NCBI RefSeq assembly: GCF_030272615.1
Contig: NC_081413.1
Coordinates: 157,485,849 to 157,549,848, forward strand
Source: Cryptomeria japonica
Taxonomy: Eukaryota > Streptophyta > Pinopsida > Cupressales > Cupressaceae
Reading direction: 5' to 3'
DNA length: 64,000 nt
Positions 35,618 through 47,547 of the stretch are shown here, one piece after another. The notes under the pieces are model-generated. The model searched no databases. It was given only the letters and a program-made list of their open reading frames with translations, and had not been told where the DNA came from. The translations under genes were made by a program, and so were the position numbers. Positions within the stretch are counted from its first letter, which is position 1; every line of letters starts with the position of its first letter.

Positions 35618-35770
35618 ATCATTGATAAATGCTTGTGAGAAAATGGTAAATGCAATATTTTAAATGCCTCTAGTATAGAGATTGCATCAGGAACTAAGAC
35701 TAAAGGTAATATCTTTCATTTGAATGGTGGTGAGAAATTTTTTTTGATTACTCAAATAGATGAAAGCTAG

Positions 35771-36630
35771 TTGTGGCATAGAAGGATGTGCCATGTTAAT
35801 TTTTACTGCATGATTAAGATAAGTTCTACTCAAGATGTTAGAGATTTTCCTAAGATTGTGAAACCTTCCAATATAATATGTAAAGAATGTCAATTAGGAA
35901 AGAAAACAAGAATTTCATTTAAAAGTAAGAAGTATACAGCTAATGGATTATTAGACCTTGTGCATACTAATTTGTGTGGTCCTACAAGAGTGATAAGTGT
36001 GCAGGGTGATATATATTTTATGTTGTTGATTGATGACTATTCTAGAATGATGTGGGTTACTTTTCTAAGGGAGAAATTCCAGAACCACTGAAGAAATTCA
36101 AGATATTCAAAGCTAAGGTGGAGACAGAGACAAGACTAAAGCTAAAATATCTAAGATTTGACAGAGGAGGATAATTCACATCTGGTGAGTTTGATTCATT
36201 TTGTGAAAGGAATAGAATTAGAAGACAGTTATCTACTTCTATAACCCCTCAACAAAATGGAGTTGTTGAAAGGAAAAACAAAACTATTTTGGATGCTGCT
36301 AAGAATATGTTGATTGAAGGAAATGTTCTGAAGACCTTTTCAAGGGAATTTGTTAGCACTGTTTTATACACATTCAATTGGGTCCATATAAAAGGTGATT
36401 TCGGTAAGACTCCTTATGAGTTATGGTTTGATCATGTTCCTATAGTTAGATATTTCAGAATTTTTGGTAGCAAATGTTATATCAAAGAGGATGAGGATAT
36501 AGGAAAGTTTGATGCAAGATATGATGAAGGAATCTTCTTGGGTTATTCTACTAAGAGCAAGGCCTACCGGTGTTACAATGAAAGGTTGAGAAAGATAGTG
36601 GAAAGTGCAAATGTGAAGGTTGATTAATTT
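35771..36630 (+). pseudogene. Integrase of the Sirevirus-like element
   Basis: WHRRMCHVN...CKECQLGK gives the HHCC zinc-binding part. The first catalytic position reads LVHTNLCGP (Asp to Asn). A frameshift lies near 36090. The GG-stop-FTSGEFDSF block replaces GGEF. The Glu in QQNGVVERK is retained at about 36265. The carboxy-terminal block YELWFDHVPIVRYFRIFG and FLGYSTKSKAYRCYN is long and open to 36625. Confidence 0.87.
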
Positions 36631-36959
36631 CATGGAAAGCAGATCCGAGCATGCGGATATGAGATCGATGATTAGGATATTATTTCAAAGCAAGTGCATA
36701 CTGAGAACCTAAAGCAGAATGATCTCGTAGAGACAGTTAATCCAGATATTGCTACTGTCGGTGAAGAAGTTCAAGAACCTAAGAATCAAACTAATCAAAA
36801 AACCCCGAGGTATTTGAGATTAAATCATTCAGAAAATCAAATTATTGGTGATAAAAATAAAGGTGTGATGACTAGGAGAAGGATTGTTGCTAAAGAGATA
36901 TGTTTGATTTCCCATATTGAACCCAAAGATGTTGTTGAAGCTTTTAAAGATGAGAATTG

Positions 36960-37802
36960 GATAAAATATATGGAATAAGAGTTGAATCAGATTGAGAAAA
37001 ACAATACATGGGAACTTGTTCCAAGACCAAAAGACAAGAATGTGATGGGTACAAAATGGGTATTCAGAAATAAATTGAATGAAACTGGTGAAGTGGTTAG
37101 AAACAAAGCAATATTGATATATAAAGGATACTCATAGAAGGAAGAAATTGATTATGAGGAGACTTTTTCTCTAGTAGCTAGAATTGAATTTGTTAGATTA
37201 TTTCTTGCATATACTTATTATAAGAATTTCAAGGTATATTAGATGGATGTGAAGTCAACCTTTTTGAATGGTGATTTGGAAGAAGAAGTCTACAATGAGT
37301 AGTCGGATAGGTTTTCATTATCAGATGAAGGAGATATGCTATGCAAGTTGAAGAAATAATTGTATGGACTTAAAAAAGCCCCTAGAGCTTGGCATGCTAA
37401 TATTGAACATGTATTTGATGAAGTTGGGATTTTGTAAAGGTACCGATAATAGTAATTTATACTTTAAGGTTGATAATGATAACATTTTGATTGTTGAAGT
37501 TTTTGTTGATGAGATTATTTTTGGAGGAGATTATGATTTGAGTATGAGGTTTGTTGATGACATGCAAAAAGAGTTTGAGATGTCTATGATAGGTGAGATG
37601 AAATTCTTCTTAGGATTGCAAATTACAAAGACTAATAAAGGAATTTACATTTATAAATCTAACTATGTGAAGGAATTGTTGAAGAAGTTTGGGTTAGATA
37701 ACTCCAAACCTGTTGGGACTCCTATGGTGTCTAGATGCAAGTTGTCTAAGAATGATGAATCTCTGTAAGTTAATCAGACCTTGTATAGATCTATGGTTGG
37801 CG
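36960..37802 (+). pseudogene. RT of the Sirevirus-like element, first part
   Basis: RT from EKNNTWELVPRPKDKNVMGTKWVF near 36990. FKVY-stop-MDVKSTFLNGDLEEE and YGLKKAPRAWH follow. The catalytic box reads FVDEIIFGG near 37500 instead of YVDD, so the second Asp is now Glu. It continues to LYRSMVG at 37800, where the long LTR is inserted. Several in-frame stops. Confidence 0.88.
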
Positions 37803-39514
37803 TGTAGTACCCCTACTTATTTGAACTCATTAGACTCACATTTTATTATTGGTTGTTTTCAGTGGATACATTACCATATATTATTCAGATTTTTATGACA
37901 TTATGCTTTATCTGGAGATGAGATGTATAATTTATTTGCAACATTTCAGTATTTGTGATTTATGGCATTTTATGGATTATTGCTATGTACTGACATTTTA
38001 CTTTATCTATGCAATGTGTAATTATATGTTGTGTGTTTGCGAGTGTATTGGATGCAAGGCGATGATTTTCCTTCACTCATTTCATTGAGATAGGGAATGT
38101 CACAATTCTCCTTCATCAGTGTGTATGTCATTCATGTTTTCTATATTGTATATATATGCATGTGTGGTTCGGTGATGCAAGATATTGCAGGTACAAGTAC
38201 CGGGTAGGTATGGGGTATCGTCTCCACCTGGCTTCACAGGTCTGAGCGTGCCTTATATTTTCTGATGGAAGTGGAGGAGATAGTAGTTGACCCTATTTTA
38301 CTCAGTTACACTCGTATGAGTGTCATCAGTTGATCGTCTTGTCAGTTAGTTCGGTCTTCATATTTTTTCATTTTATCTTTTATGGGTAATTGCTTGAGAT
38401 TTGTTTAATTTGAGAGTTTTAGTGGATTTAATTAATTAATTAATTAAGTTTATGAAATTATCTCATTATTGTATTGTTTATGCATTGAGATTATAAATTT
38501 AGTTAATTAAAGAAATTATTAAATTAAGCTACATGGTATTAGAAATATATTTTAATTAGATTAATTGTATTTATTATTTTCTAAAGTTATAATTAAATAA
38601 ATGAATAAAAGGATTAACTAGAATTAAAATATTGTTTTAATTCTTTATTTAGAAAATTAATTAATGTGCATGAGAAAAGAAAAGAAAGAATAATGGTTTT
38701 TAATTATTACATGTTAGCTTATCTTTTGTGATAAATTTAGAAAATAAAATAAAAATTACTATTATTCTAAATTTAGGTTTTTTGTGAAAAAACTATTGAA
38801 CCTAGAATTTTAGTTTAAATAGGGGAATAGGTTTTTATTTTAGTTACACAGGAACAGGTCAATAATTTTAGGTGAAGGAATTTATTGGAAGTTTATTGAA
38901 AGGATTAGGGCTCTTCTACAGATTTCTTCCAGGAAAGCTATACCAGGTTGGATGAATTCTTAGTTGTGGGTTTTTAGTAAATATTTCTATTTTTTTTCTG
39001 ATTGATGTGTGTGTGTAAAGTTATTGTCAAATACAAACCCTCTTCTTGTGAATTCGAGTTTTGTTTTAAAATCCATGCCTGATGTGTATTTCTAATTTAT
39101 GGGAAGTATGTAATTTTGAGAAAATTAAGAGAAATTATTATAGAAAATTTGTCAAGATTTTAGGATGCATGGAAATTGCAAGATTTATGAGAAAGGGTAT
39201 TTACCTGAGAAATTATCCTCTCTTGTTTGATTTGTTCTAATAGTTCTTTTTTTTTCAATAAAGGTATCTCTGTGAAAATTGTTGATCACTTTAGGAATAA
39301 ATTTAATTTTGAATTAAATTTATGAGAGTATCTAATTTTTTTAAAAAAATGGAATAAAATTCTAAAAGAATTTTATTTAATTGGGTATTTAGTCTTTTTA
39401 TGCTGCTGTAATGATTTTTAATAAAACTGTAATTTTATGTTTTAAAAGAAAAATTTAATAAAAAATTGTTTTTAAAAAAATTAATTATAAAAAAATGTGG
39501 GGAGGCAATGCCTC

Positions 39515-39662
39515 AACCCACACCGCACTACTTTTGGTAGTGGTTGTTGCCATAGGAATGTAGCGCTACCCAAAGGTAGCGGCTGCTACCTTAGGACAAC
39601 AGCGCTACCCAAGGGTAGCGTTGGCTGCCTATGGTAGCACCGCTACCTCAGGGTAGCCAAAT
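39515..39662. repeat. GC-rich palindromic repeat cluster in the long LTR
   Basis: In otherwise AT-rich DNA, the motif GCGCTACCCAAGGGTAGCG and variants recur three to four times (about 39570, 39605 and 39645). Each is nearly self-complementary, and the copies are separated by GGCTGCTACC-type spacers. Strong hairpins are expected. Confidence 0.8.
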
Positions 39663-39746
39663 AGTGAATATTATTTTTTATTTTTATTTTTATTTTTTAA
39701 AATTTTCTTTTTAAAGAAATTTAATAAAATAAAATAATAATATATA

Positions 39747-39748
39747 TG

Positions 39749-39818
<70 letters not shown>
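39747..39818. repeat. (TA)n microsatellite
   Basis: About 70 bp of uninterrupted TA dinucleotides inside the long LTR. Confidence 0.95.
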
Positions 39819-39821
<3 letters not shown>

Positions 39822-41522
39822 CTTTACTTTATATTACTTTTAATTAAAATAGTTTCTTTATGTTTCGGGATTTTAAATAAGGTTTTGCTAAATTATAAAT
39901 GTGAGAAATTTATAATTGAAGATTTTAGTTTATATATAATTAATTCAAATTTAGTAATTTCAGAAAAAAGTTTATAAATTAAGATCACATATTTATGTTT
40001 GTAAACACGTTAGGAGATTAATTCATATGTGAATTTATTTAACTTTAATAGACAAATGACCAAATTGATTTATTTAAATATAGTTGTATTTCTTATTTTC
40101 TGGGAAATCTTTATTTGCAAGTAATTCATGCTTTGGTTGTGTTGAGAAAAGATTGCTTGTATTAGGATCTTGTGTAAATGATGTTTTTCAGTCAAGCTTA
40201 AATTCCATGGGTATTCTAGTTGAATGGTCATTGTGTCCTATGTTATTATCTCTCCTAGACCAGTTGTTGTTGTATAACCTATTTGATATGAGCCATTGTG
40301 TGTTTTTGTCCAAATGGTCAATCTTGGGTTGGTGTTTGTGTATCCTTCACTTGTGCTTGTCAGGATTGTTTATGGTTGTCTATTTCGCCATAGAGTTCTC
40401 GTAGAGAGAAACATTTCCTGTTAGTGTCCTAGAAGAGAGAGTGGCTTTTGAGTGGGGGCCGTGCCCAAAGTGGATTACAAGATAACCCGTCAAAAGTTGG
40501 TTAAAAAGTGATAACATAATAATATATTGGGGGGGGAGTGAGATAAATATTAATTAAGATAAGTGTACCCTATGCATAGGTGAGTGCTTGTATAGGGCTC
40601 ATAATATTACGAGAAGGCCTGGAATGGCAAACTTACCACCTTGTCTTCATGAAAGGATTGGTAGGGTCCGCATGAGACTTAGTTGGAACCGGAGGCTCGG
40701 GAGAGGTTACCAGGAGAAACCCAAGGATGGGGTCGAGACCTATGGAGGCTATACCATGGTAACCATCAAGCTATGTGATGACACTCTCTTCTTAGAGTCA
40801 CTTGTGTTTTGTGAGTTGAGTCACATGGATGTTTGTAGAGTCTTTTAGTCCTTTTGTACTTGTCTTACTTTGCTTGCTTGAGGGTTTTCTACTATCTCCT
40901 AGCACGGTGGGGTGGTTCCATTTCGGGATCACATGGTTGGGTGGTAGTGCCACTTCCCATCGGATGTTCTGGATTGTATCTTCAGGTGAGGAAAGGCTTC
41001 GCTGGTGTTTCTTGGTTCGTGGTTTATGTGCCAGCTCTTATTTGAGATCATTGTTCAGTTGAGACCTTGTGGTCATTGTATCAGACTTTTATGTAACCTT
41101 GATATTGTATCTTTGTAGCCAGTGGTATTATTGGAAGCCATGTATTTATGGATATTGTAATATTATTATGTCAGTGAAATGAATGTTATTGTTTTGATCT
41201 TATGTTTAAATGGTTTATGGAAATTGGATACATTGGAATACTTTTATTTCTTTATTATGAAATTTGGATGTATGTGTAGTTTTAAACTTAAGTTTTCAAT
41301 TTATCTAATTAAATGGATTAACTATGGTATTAGTATAATCTATGGATTTAATCTTCGTTGGTTACCTTTAGGAAAACATATGGTAGACTTCCACTATGTT
41401 GTTAAACATGCAATGGTTTTAATTAGTGCACTTAGTCTTTAACAAGAAAAAAATTATTTCACCCTTTAGTTGCCTAGTTGTGTTGTTTTCCTTTAGGGTT
41501 TCTGGCGGGGCATTACATTGCG

Positions 41523-42176
41523 GACTGCTATACTTCACTTAGACTTAACTAGATATTATACATGTATTTTTTCTTTGTACAATAATTCAAGTTGATCCAA
41601 AAGAAAGTAATGTTATTGTTGTGAAGAGGATTTTTCAGATTCTTGAAGGCGACAGTTAACTATAATTTATGGTATCTGAAGAATGATGATTTGATGTCAT
41701 GTGCTTATACTGATGTTGATTGGGAAGGTGATGTTGATGATCAAAAGAGTACCTTTGGTGGTGCATTTTTTTGGAGAAATAAGTTGGTTTCTTGGATGAG
41801 TAAGAAGCAAGATGTTATTTCTCTATATAATGCAAAAGCTGAATAAATTGTTGTTTGTAGCAACTGTACTTAGGTAGTTTGGATGAAGTAGATGTTGAAG
41901 GACATTGGAATTTTTTATGATAAGCCTACTTTTATATATTGTGATAATTCAAGTGCTATTAATATTTTCAAGAATTTTGTACTGTATTCTAAAACAAAGC
42001 ATATATAAATCAAGTATCATTTCTTGAGGGGGAAATTCAGTGAGGAAGAAGTCAAATTAGAGTATATATCTACAAAGGATTAGATTGCAGATACCTTTAC
42101 TAAGCATTTGCCTATAGATATATTTGTATATCTAAGAGATAAGTTAGGGGTCTCTACCCCTCCTGATGAGAACTAG
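41523..42176 (+). pseudogene. RT end and RNase H of the Sirevirus-like element
   Basis: Continues after the long LTR with GLLYFT and LDI (41523-41555), then RNase H: CAYTDVDWEGDVDDQKST (41700-41750), FWRNKLVSWMSKKQDVISL, YCDNSSAINIF near 41938, TKHI, KYHFLRG and IADTFTKHLP, ending at TAG 42174-42176. The first catalytic Asp of RNase H (in TDVDW) is kept. Two or three internal stops are present. Confidence 0.88.
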
Positions 42177-42296
42177 ATGCATTGAGATGCATCAATCCAG
42201 TGCACTTCATAGTCTTATCTTCTTATCTAGATTGATGAGCAAGTGTTGCTGCTCAACCGGAGTAGTTAGTGTGTGGTAAAAATGTTTAGATTTTTT

Positions 42297-42524
42297 ATTT
42301 TATCCTAAGGGGGAGAGATTTTTCTTCTTAGAGGGAGAGATGCATGATTTGTATGTGTCTTTGGCATTTCTATCAAAGGGGGAGAGAAGCATGTGAAAAA
42401 ATGCCTAATCATGGAAGTTTTGTCTGCATGATCTTAGGGGGAGATTCATGGTGTTGATTTCTTTCTTTGCATAATTGATTTTTTTTCACATTCATATGTT
42501 ACTGTCAATGTCAAAGGGGGAGAT
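42297..42524 (+). other. Multiple polypurine tracts before the 3' LTR
   Basis: AAGGGGGAGAGA-type tracts occur about five times (near 42307, 42334, 42355, 42435 and 42513), the last touching the LTR start TATTGG at 42525. Repeated polypurine tracts upstream of the 3' LTR are a recognised hallmark of Sirevirus copia elements. Confidence 0.8.
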
Positions 42525-43880
42525 TATTGGATTTTGTTGCTATAGAATATGTTATTGTCATTGATGTCAACATATTCCTGTATTCTTGTGTTTTGGTATT
42601 GCAAAGAGTTGGTTTGGTGAGTTAATCCACATCAGCAAGTCTGCAAGAGGATTTGTGATTTTAGTAATGAAGTATCTCTATTTGATTCAGTGTTGGTTTC
42701 ATGATGGTATGTGGTAATTTTATTGACTTACGGATTTTGGTATGAGGATTGGTTTTTCAGTGTTGAGTATTGTAGAGTTCTGGTATTTGATCCGTTGTGC
42801 TCTGGAATGATTATATATTGAGTTGCAGATTTGGGAGAATGTTTGGGATGTTCATGTGTATCTTCAATTCAGATGGTTTTTTATTTGGTGCTTCGCAAGT
42901 TATATTTCTAGTCCCAGTTACTGTTGTTAAGTGTTCTTGAGTATCAGCGTGTCAATTGATGAAGATTTGATTAAGTGGTGTTGGTTTAGTCATTGCGAAT
43001 GGTTCTAACATACTTGTTGGTGTTCATTAATCATGTCTTATTTGTTTTTCTGGTTTGCATTGATCATTGTGTGCATTATTGAGGATATTATGGGTTCGGT
43101 GATTTTCTTCGTGTTATGTGATATTTTTGGTGGTGTAGCATGTTACGAATAATCTTGGCAAGATTTATGGTGTTGTTGCATGTTCGTGGATTTGATTTGG
43201 GTCCATGCTATGTCATAATGGTATTGTATTGGTACAGTAGTTGATTTATGTATCATGTGATGTAATTTTGTAATTAGATCCTAACGGTTGAGTTGACCTT
43301 GTAGTCAAGGTTGATGATCTATATAAATAGGTGTCATATTCATGTAATTTTGTGATTGGCATTATGTCTGCATCATAAGAGAGTGGTGTATGTGCGAATA
43401 AGAAAACTCATCTTTTGGTGAGAAGTATAGAGAAGAGAGCGCTGCAAGATAGATAAATGTGCTTAACCGAAACTATCATCAGGCATTTGGAGATGCTATT
43501 CTTTTAGTTCATCTAATATGGATTATTGTCTAAATCTTTGTAAGACAATGAGCCTTCCTTAAAGGTTGTAGCCTTTCTAGGGTTTCTTATTTGAGCAGTG
43601 AGTTCTAGGCATTGTGCCTAAATGCATGTGCATTCCCCATTGTAATATTTTCACATACTACTACAGAGTATCATCTTATTGTGAGTAGGTTCCCATCATG
43701 GTTTTTCCCTTAACTGGGTTTTCCACAATAAAATATTGGTGATATGTGTGTTGTTGTTATTGTTCTTATATGTGTTCTTATTGCAATTGATCAGATATGA
43801 ATTTGTTCTTAAATTGTTAGATCCGGTAAAAACTTATTCAACACCCCCCCCTCAGTTTTCCCTAATTGTTGTTGCCAATA
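42525..43880 (+). repeat. 3' LTR of the Sirevirus-like element
   Basis: A 1356-bp LTR, TATTGG to CCAATA. It has a TATA box at 43322-43331 and a short C run near 43845. The GTCATTGATGTCAA block at 42555 is shared with the LTR starts at 63220 and, inverted, 14375. Confidence 0.88.
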
Positions 43881-43889
43881 GTCTATTAA

Positions 43890-44570
43890 TTTCTTTCATG
43901 GTCTAAGATCTAATACCCTTAATAAGGTAAATAATATTTTTAGGAATCATATCCCCAACAAAAAATAGCATCCTCATCCTCAGAAAAACATGGTCACTTT
44001 GTCATAAGGGAAGATAGGGTCATCCAAGATTCTATATCTTTTGCTAAAGTCCAACAACTAAATTTTTTCCATGATTAAATAGATTCCACAATAAAATGAG
44101 AAGGATTTAATGTATAAGACTCTACTCAAAGAGGAAAGATTGAAGATGTAGTAAGAGTCAAGGGATACAAGGCCTCGATGAATACAACCAAACAATAAAC
44201 TTGTTAACAATATTAATAATCTTGAAGAGTCCCTACTTAATAATTAATGATCTTTTTTTGAGAGTATTCCAAATTGTAAAGCCTTTCCCAATTAAATCCA
44301 TTCTCCAAATCTCACCAACAATAATATCTTAAATAGTTATAGTTTAGAAATCTGTCCCAAGAATTGTTCAATGACTTCAATTGACTCCTGCAATGTTAGT
44401 AGCCAATCCTAAACTATTTAGGTCAAAGAGCCAAACACCAAAACCTCCACTTTTTGTGGCCTACACGCACCATCCAAACTAATAAGACTCTTTTTTTGAG
44501 TCCATTTTTTTGCCTAAATAAAATTCATAAAACAAAGTAAAACTCTTTTAGAAGAAATTTAGAAGTACAA
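43890..44570 (-). pseudogene. LINE reverse-transcriptase fragment
   Basis: On the minus strand from about 44545 the translation gives GKKWTQKKSLISLDGACRP, then QKVGGFGVWLFDLNSLGLA with small gaps. This is the block usually seen near the end of plant LINE RT (FLW-G...W..vC.PK..GGLGVR.L...N.ALL). A GKGFTIWNTLKK stretch downstream fits the following F-W-D/N-I-W region. Frameshifts and stops are frequent. The assignment is by motif order only. Confidence 0.5.
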
Positions 44571-45220
44571 AACATTTAGAGGCATGCATTAACATCATTA
44601 TAGAAACATCAATGCTTATTTCAAACTTCAATCTAAGGGTTTTATATGTATGGTAACATTTGTTATTTCAAGAATTTCCATTATTTTTTTCTAAGCCTCT
44701 GTCATTTTTTTGTAGTTGATGTGAGAACACCAACATGGGGATTCACTTAGGTAAGATCCTATACAAAATAACATTTCTTTCCCATTTTTTCATGTGTGTA
44801 GGTTCAAATTTGGTAGTAGATAGCATTGTATTTATGCAAAGATGGTAACGATAGATATTCTCACATTTTTAATAGGTAAATTTCATTGGACCGGGGTGTC
44901 CCACATATGTATTTGACACTTTTTGGCTATATTTTGGAGAGGCGGGCCTATACTACCTCTTGAGTGCAAATTTTCTTTATTTTATTTGTACAAAATCCCT
45001 TAGACTATAGAACCTAGCTGATCAGTCAAACATTTTTAGGCTTAGCTCGCACCTATAGGTTCATCTCTATGTTTTCTTTCGTATATTTGAGCTACTATGC
45101 TAGTATTTTGTTTTTCATTTTTATTATTGAAACTTAGCATTTTGTTTTCATTAAACATAGTTCTGGAACATTCACTTCATAATTTTAATTCCATTTACCA
45201 ATCAAAAGGGAATGGTAATC
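44571..45220. other. Gene-free stretch
   Basis: No protein similarity or repeat boundary recognised. Confidence 0.4.
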
Positions 45221-46222
45221 TAAAGTGTTCAAATCTTCTATTATGACACAACTTTAACATTATTTATTACTCCCTTTTGAATTGTGTAGATCATTGAGAT
45301 CGTATTTTGCATCTATTTACTAGAATTTCATTTCTATATCTTTTAGATAGTACCTAAGCATCATTTTATTCATAGCCTTCTCAAGTGTATATAGAAATTT
45401 GAATTCTAGCTTTTGGAATTGAGAAAACAAATTGATGTTTTTCAAATATGTGTATTGCTTTAATTATTGATGTGGTAATTTTTGGATTCAATTTTCTATG
45501 TAGAGAAGTATGTTGTTATTATTGTTTGTATATCAAAGAACTAAGTCATCTTGCCAAAGTTTGGCAATAATTTCATGACAATAGTGCTTTATTTTTATTG
45601 ATGACAACTTAGAATTGTAGTAATCTACTTTTGATTAAGACTTGGCAATAGAATTATATCCTTAAGTAGAAAAAATTTCTTGTGATTAATATTTGACATA
45701 TGATTTTGTTCAATTGCTTGGATGACAATAATTTTGACAACTTTACTAGCTTTATAATAGTTGAACAAATAATATAAAAATAGTGATCACTATTTGGAAT
45801 TGGTAGTGATTTAGTCTTTGGATATAGCTTAAAATCCATGATCTAATTGAAAAATCACAACTTTCCATTTTTTTGTGAATCTTATACTTAGCTTGTAGGT
45901 TCCTACTAGACAAAAAATTCATCCTTTTGTAAATAGATTCTATATCACTTTAACCAATGGTCCTTTCTTCTCATGATCTCTTTGACCTTTCTTTAATTCT
46001 ACTCTAATGATGAATAGTGACAAATAGACATAAAATAGTATAGCATAAATAGGAAACTCTTCAACTCATATTCAATTGATTACATGATGAACAAAGAATT
46101 ACAATTGTTTTAAATATATAGAAGTCTTGAGAGTATAGTTAATTTTCTAGATCCTTAGCCATCTTGTCACATTAGAATAACTCACTAACAAATATTAAAC
46201 ACATTTCCAACTTCTAAATCCT
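45221..46222 (+). repeat. 1-kb direct repeat, copy A
   Basis: Starts TAAAGTGTTCAA and ends at about CACATTTCCAACTTCTAAA. It matches copy B (47548-48550) throughout, with about the same length. No ORF, TG...CA ends or target duplication were found, so an LTR pair is not supported. A segmental duplication or two copies of a non-coding repeat fit better. Confidence 0.75.
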
Positions 46223-46227
46223 ATTAA

Positions 46228-47440
46228 AGTCTAACCCTAGTAAGGGAGTGATTTAAAAAATTGTGACTAATATTTCCTCCTATGTTGAACTTCTAAAGGT
46301 TACCTTGGATAAGAGGAAATCCCAAATGCCTAACATCCCTACCCTTGCCAAGAAAAATAAAATTAAGAAAGAAAACTTGGACCCTCAGATTATTGAGGAT
46401 ATAAGAGAGGAGGAGAAAGAATATCTAGATGAGATTAAATAGGGAGTAATGATAAAATAAATATTGTTGGTAATTCTAGTCGTTGTAGATCGACAAGAAT
46501 TGCAAAGGCAACTCATGATGCAAAAGAAAAATAAAACAAATAGAAAAAATAAAAGGTCCATCCTTAGAAGATGAAGAGGATCTCCATGATGATAACTATC
46601 CTCCTCACTTTGATGGAGTGGCAGTTAAAGATAGTGAATATGATCAAGATAGGGAGAAAATGGAAGAGAGAGATAATGATTATGAGGAAGAGGAAGAGAA
46701 CAATAGTGGAAAAGAGAATATTGATAAGGAAGAGAAGAGGGAGAAGTAAATAAAGATGTGTATGATAATAGAGATGTGAAAAAAAATCAAGATACTAGAC
46801 ACTATTGAAAAGGAAAGAGTGATAAAAGAGAGAATATAGAGATTCTTTTACTAAAAATCTAGTTGCATAGCTACAGAAGGATGTGATAGAGCTCGAGGAG
46901 GGACTAGAGAAAAGTAACAATAAAAAATATAACAAATTTGAACAAGGTCTTAATGTTATTATAGACATCACTAATGGTACAATGAACAAATTTATTATGG
47001 GAGTTGTTCCAAAAATTTAAAAGATAAACAAATAACTTAAGAAACAAGGCAAGAAAGCTAGTGAAGAAAGAATGAGGATCATACAAAAAATAATAGAAAA
47101 GATTAGGAGGATTATTTAGATTCTCGTATGGCCAACTAGAACCTCATTAAATGATTCTACTCTTGGGTGAAGTTATTCTTTTCTTATGTTCTTTTGTTTG
47201 TTCAATTTTGTTATTAGTTGCATTAAGGTTAGTTTGCATGCCTCTAAACATTTTTAGATAGTTCTCTTGTTTTGCTTGTACTTTGTTGTTTTAGTCCAGG
47301 TTTTGGTACTTTGGTTTTATGACTGAATGTGAAGCCTATTTTGTTCACTATTTTTAATTATGTGTTTTCATTATAACTTGGGATCAGGGCCCTTCCCTAC
47401 TTAATCTATCAAAAAAATTAAAATAATAATAAAGATAATT
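46228..47440 (+). pseudogene. 3' end of a second LINE with a charged coiled-coil ORF
   Basis: A plus-strand fragment with the same layout as the end of the LINE at 27206-29577. It has a lysine- and glutamate-rich region (NKIKKENLDPQIIEDIREEE at 46370), an acidic stretch (DYEEEEENNSGKENIDKEE near 46690), a coiled-coil-like part (QKDVIELEEGLEKSNNKK near 46880), then a 3' UTR ending GATCAGGGCCCTTCC...AATCTATCAAAAAAA. The other element ends TTTCAGGTCCCTATAAAAC...ATCTTTATCAAAAG. Stops and frameshifts are common. The 5' boundary is not fixed. Confidence 0.5.
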
Positions 47441-47547
47441 ATAACAAATGCATATATTAGTAGAATTAGCCAAAGGATAATTTTAGCTGATCATATTTTT
47501 CCCTTCTTTGAGATGGTACTATAATCTAATGCAAGTAGTATTGTTTT

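Larger units (their letters stand above)
37803..41517 (+). mobile_element. 3.7-kb gypsy-type LTR, apparently solo, inside copia RT
   Basis: Begins TGTAGTACCCC and ends GGGGCATTACA, an imperfect terminal inverted repeat typical of plant gypsy LTRs. It is flanked by the 5-bp pair TGGCG (37798-37802) and TTGCG (41518-41522). Removing it restores the RT block MVG-GLLYFT...LDI across the junction. There are no gag-pol motifs, primer site or second LTR inside, so at 3715 bp it is best read as a solo LTR of a family with very long LTRs. Its first 600 bp recur inverted at 606-1. Small ORFs within 40080-41440 are not conserved genes. Confidence 0.8.
33518..43880 (+). mobile_element. Sirevirus-like copia element interrupted by a 3.7-kb LTR
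   Basis: A Ty1/copia element: truncated 5' LTR (33518-34191), primer site, gag, protease, integrase and RT up to 37802, then, after a nested insertion (37803-41517), the end of RT and RNase H to 42176, several polypurine tracts and a full 3' LTR (42525-43880). The missing first 690 bp or so of the 5' LTR means its left boundary is a truncation, so no target duplication can be read. The pol genes carry many stops. Confidence 0.9.

Noticed and set aside
40084-41442. Four to five ORFs of 60-106 codons
   Set aside because: All lie inside the 3.7-kb LTR, overlap each other in different frames and show no protein pattern.
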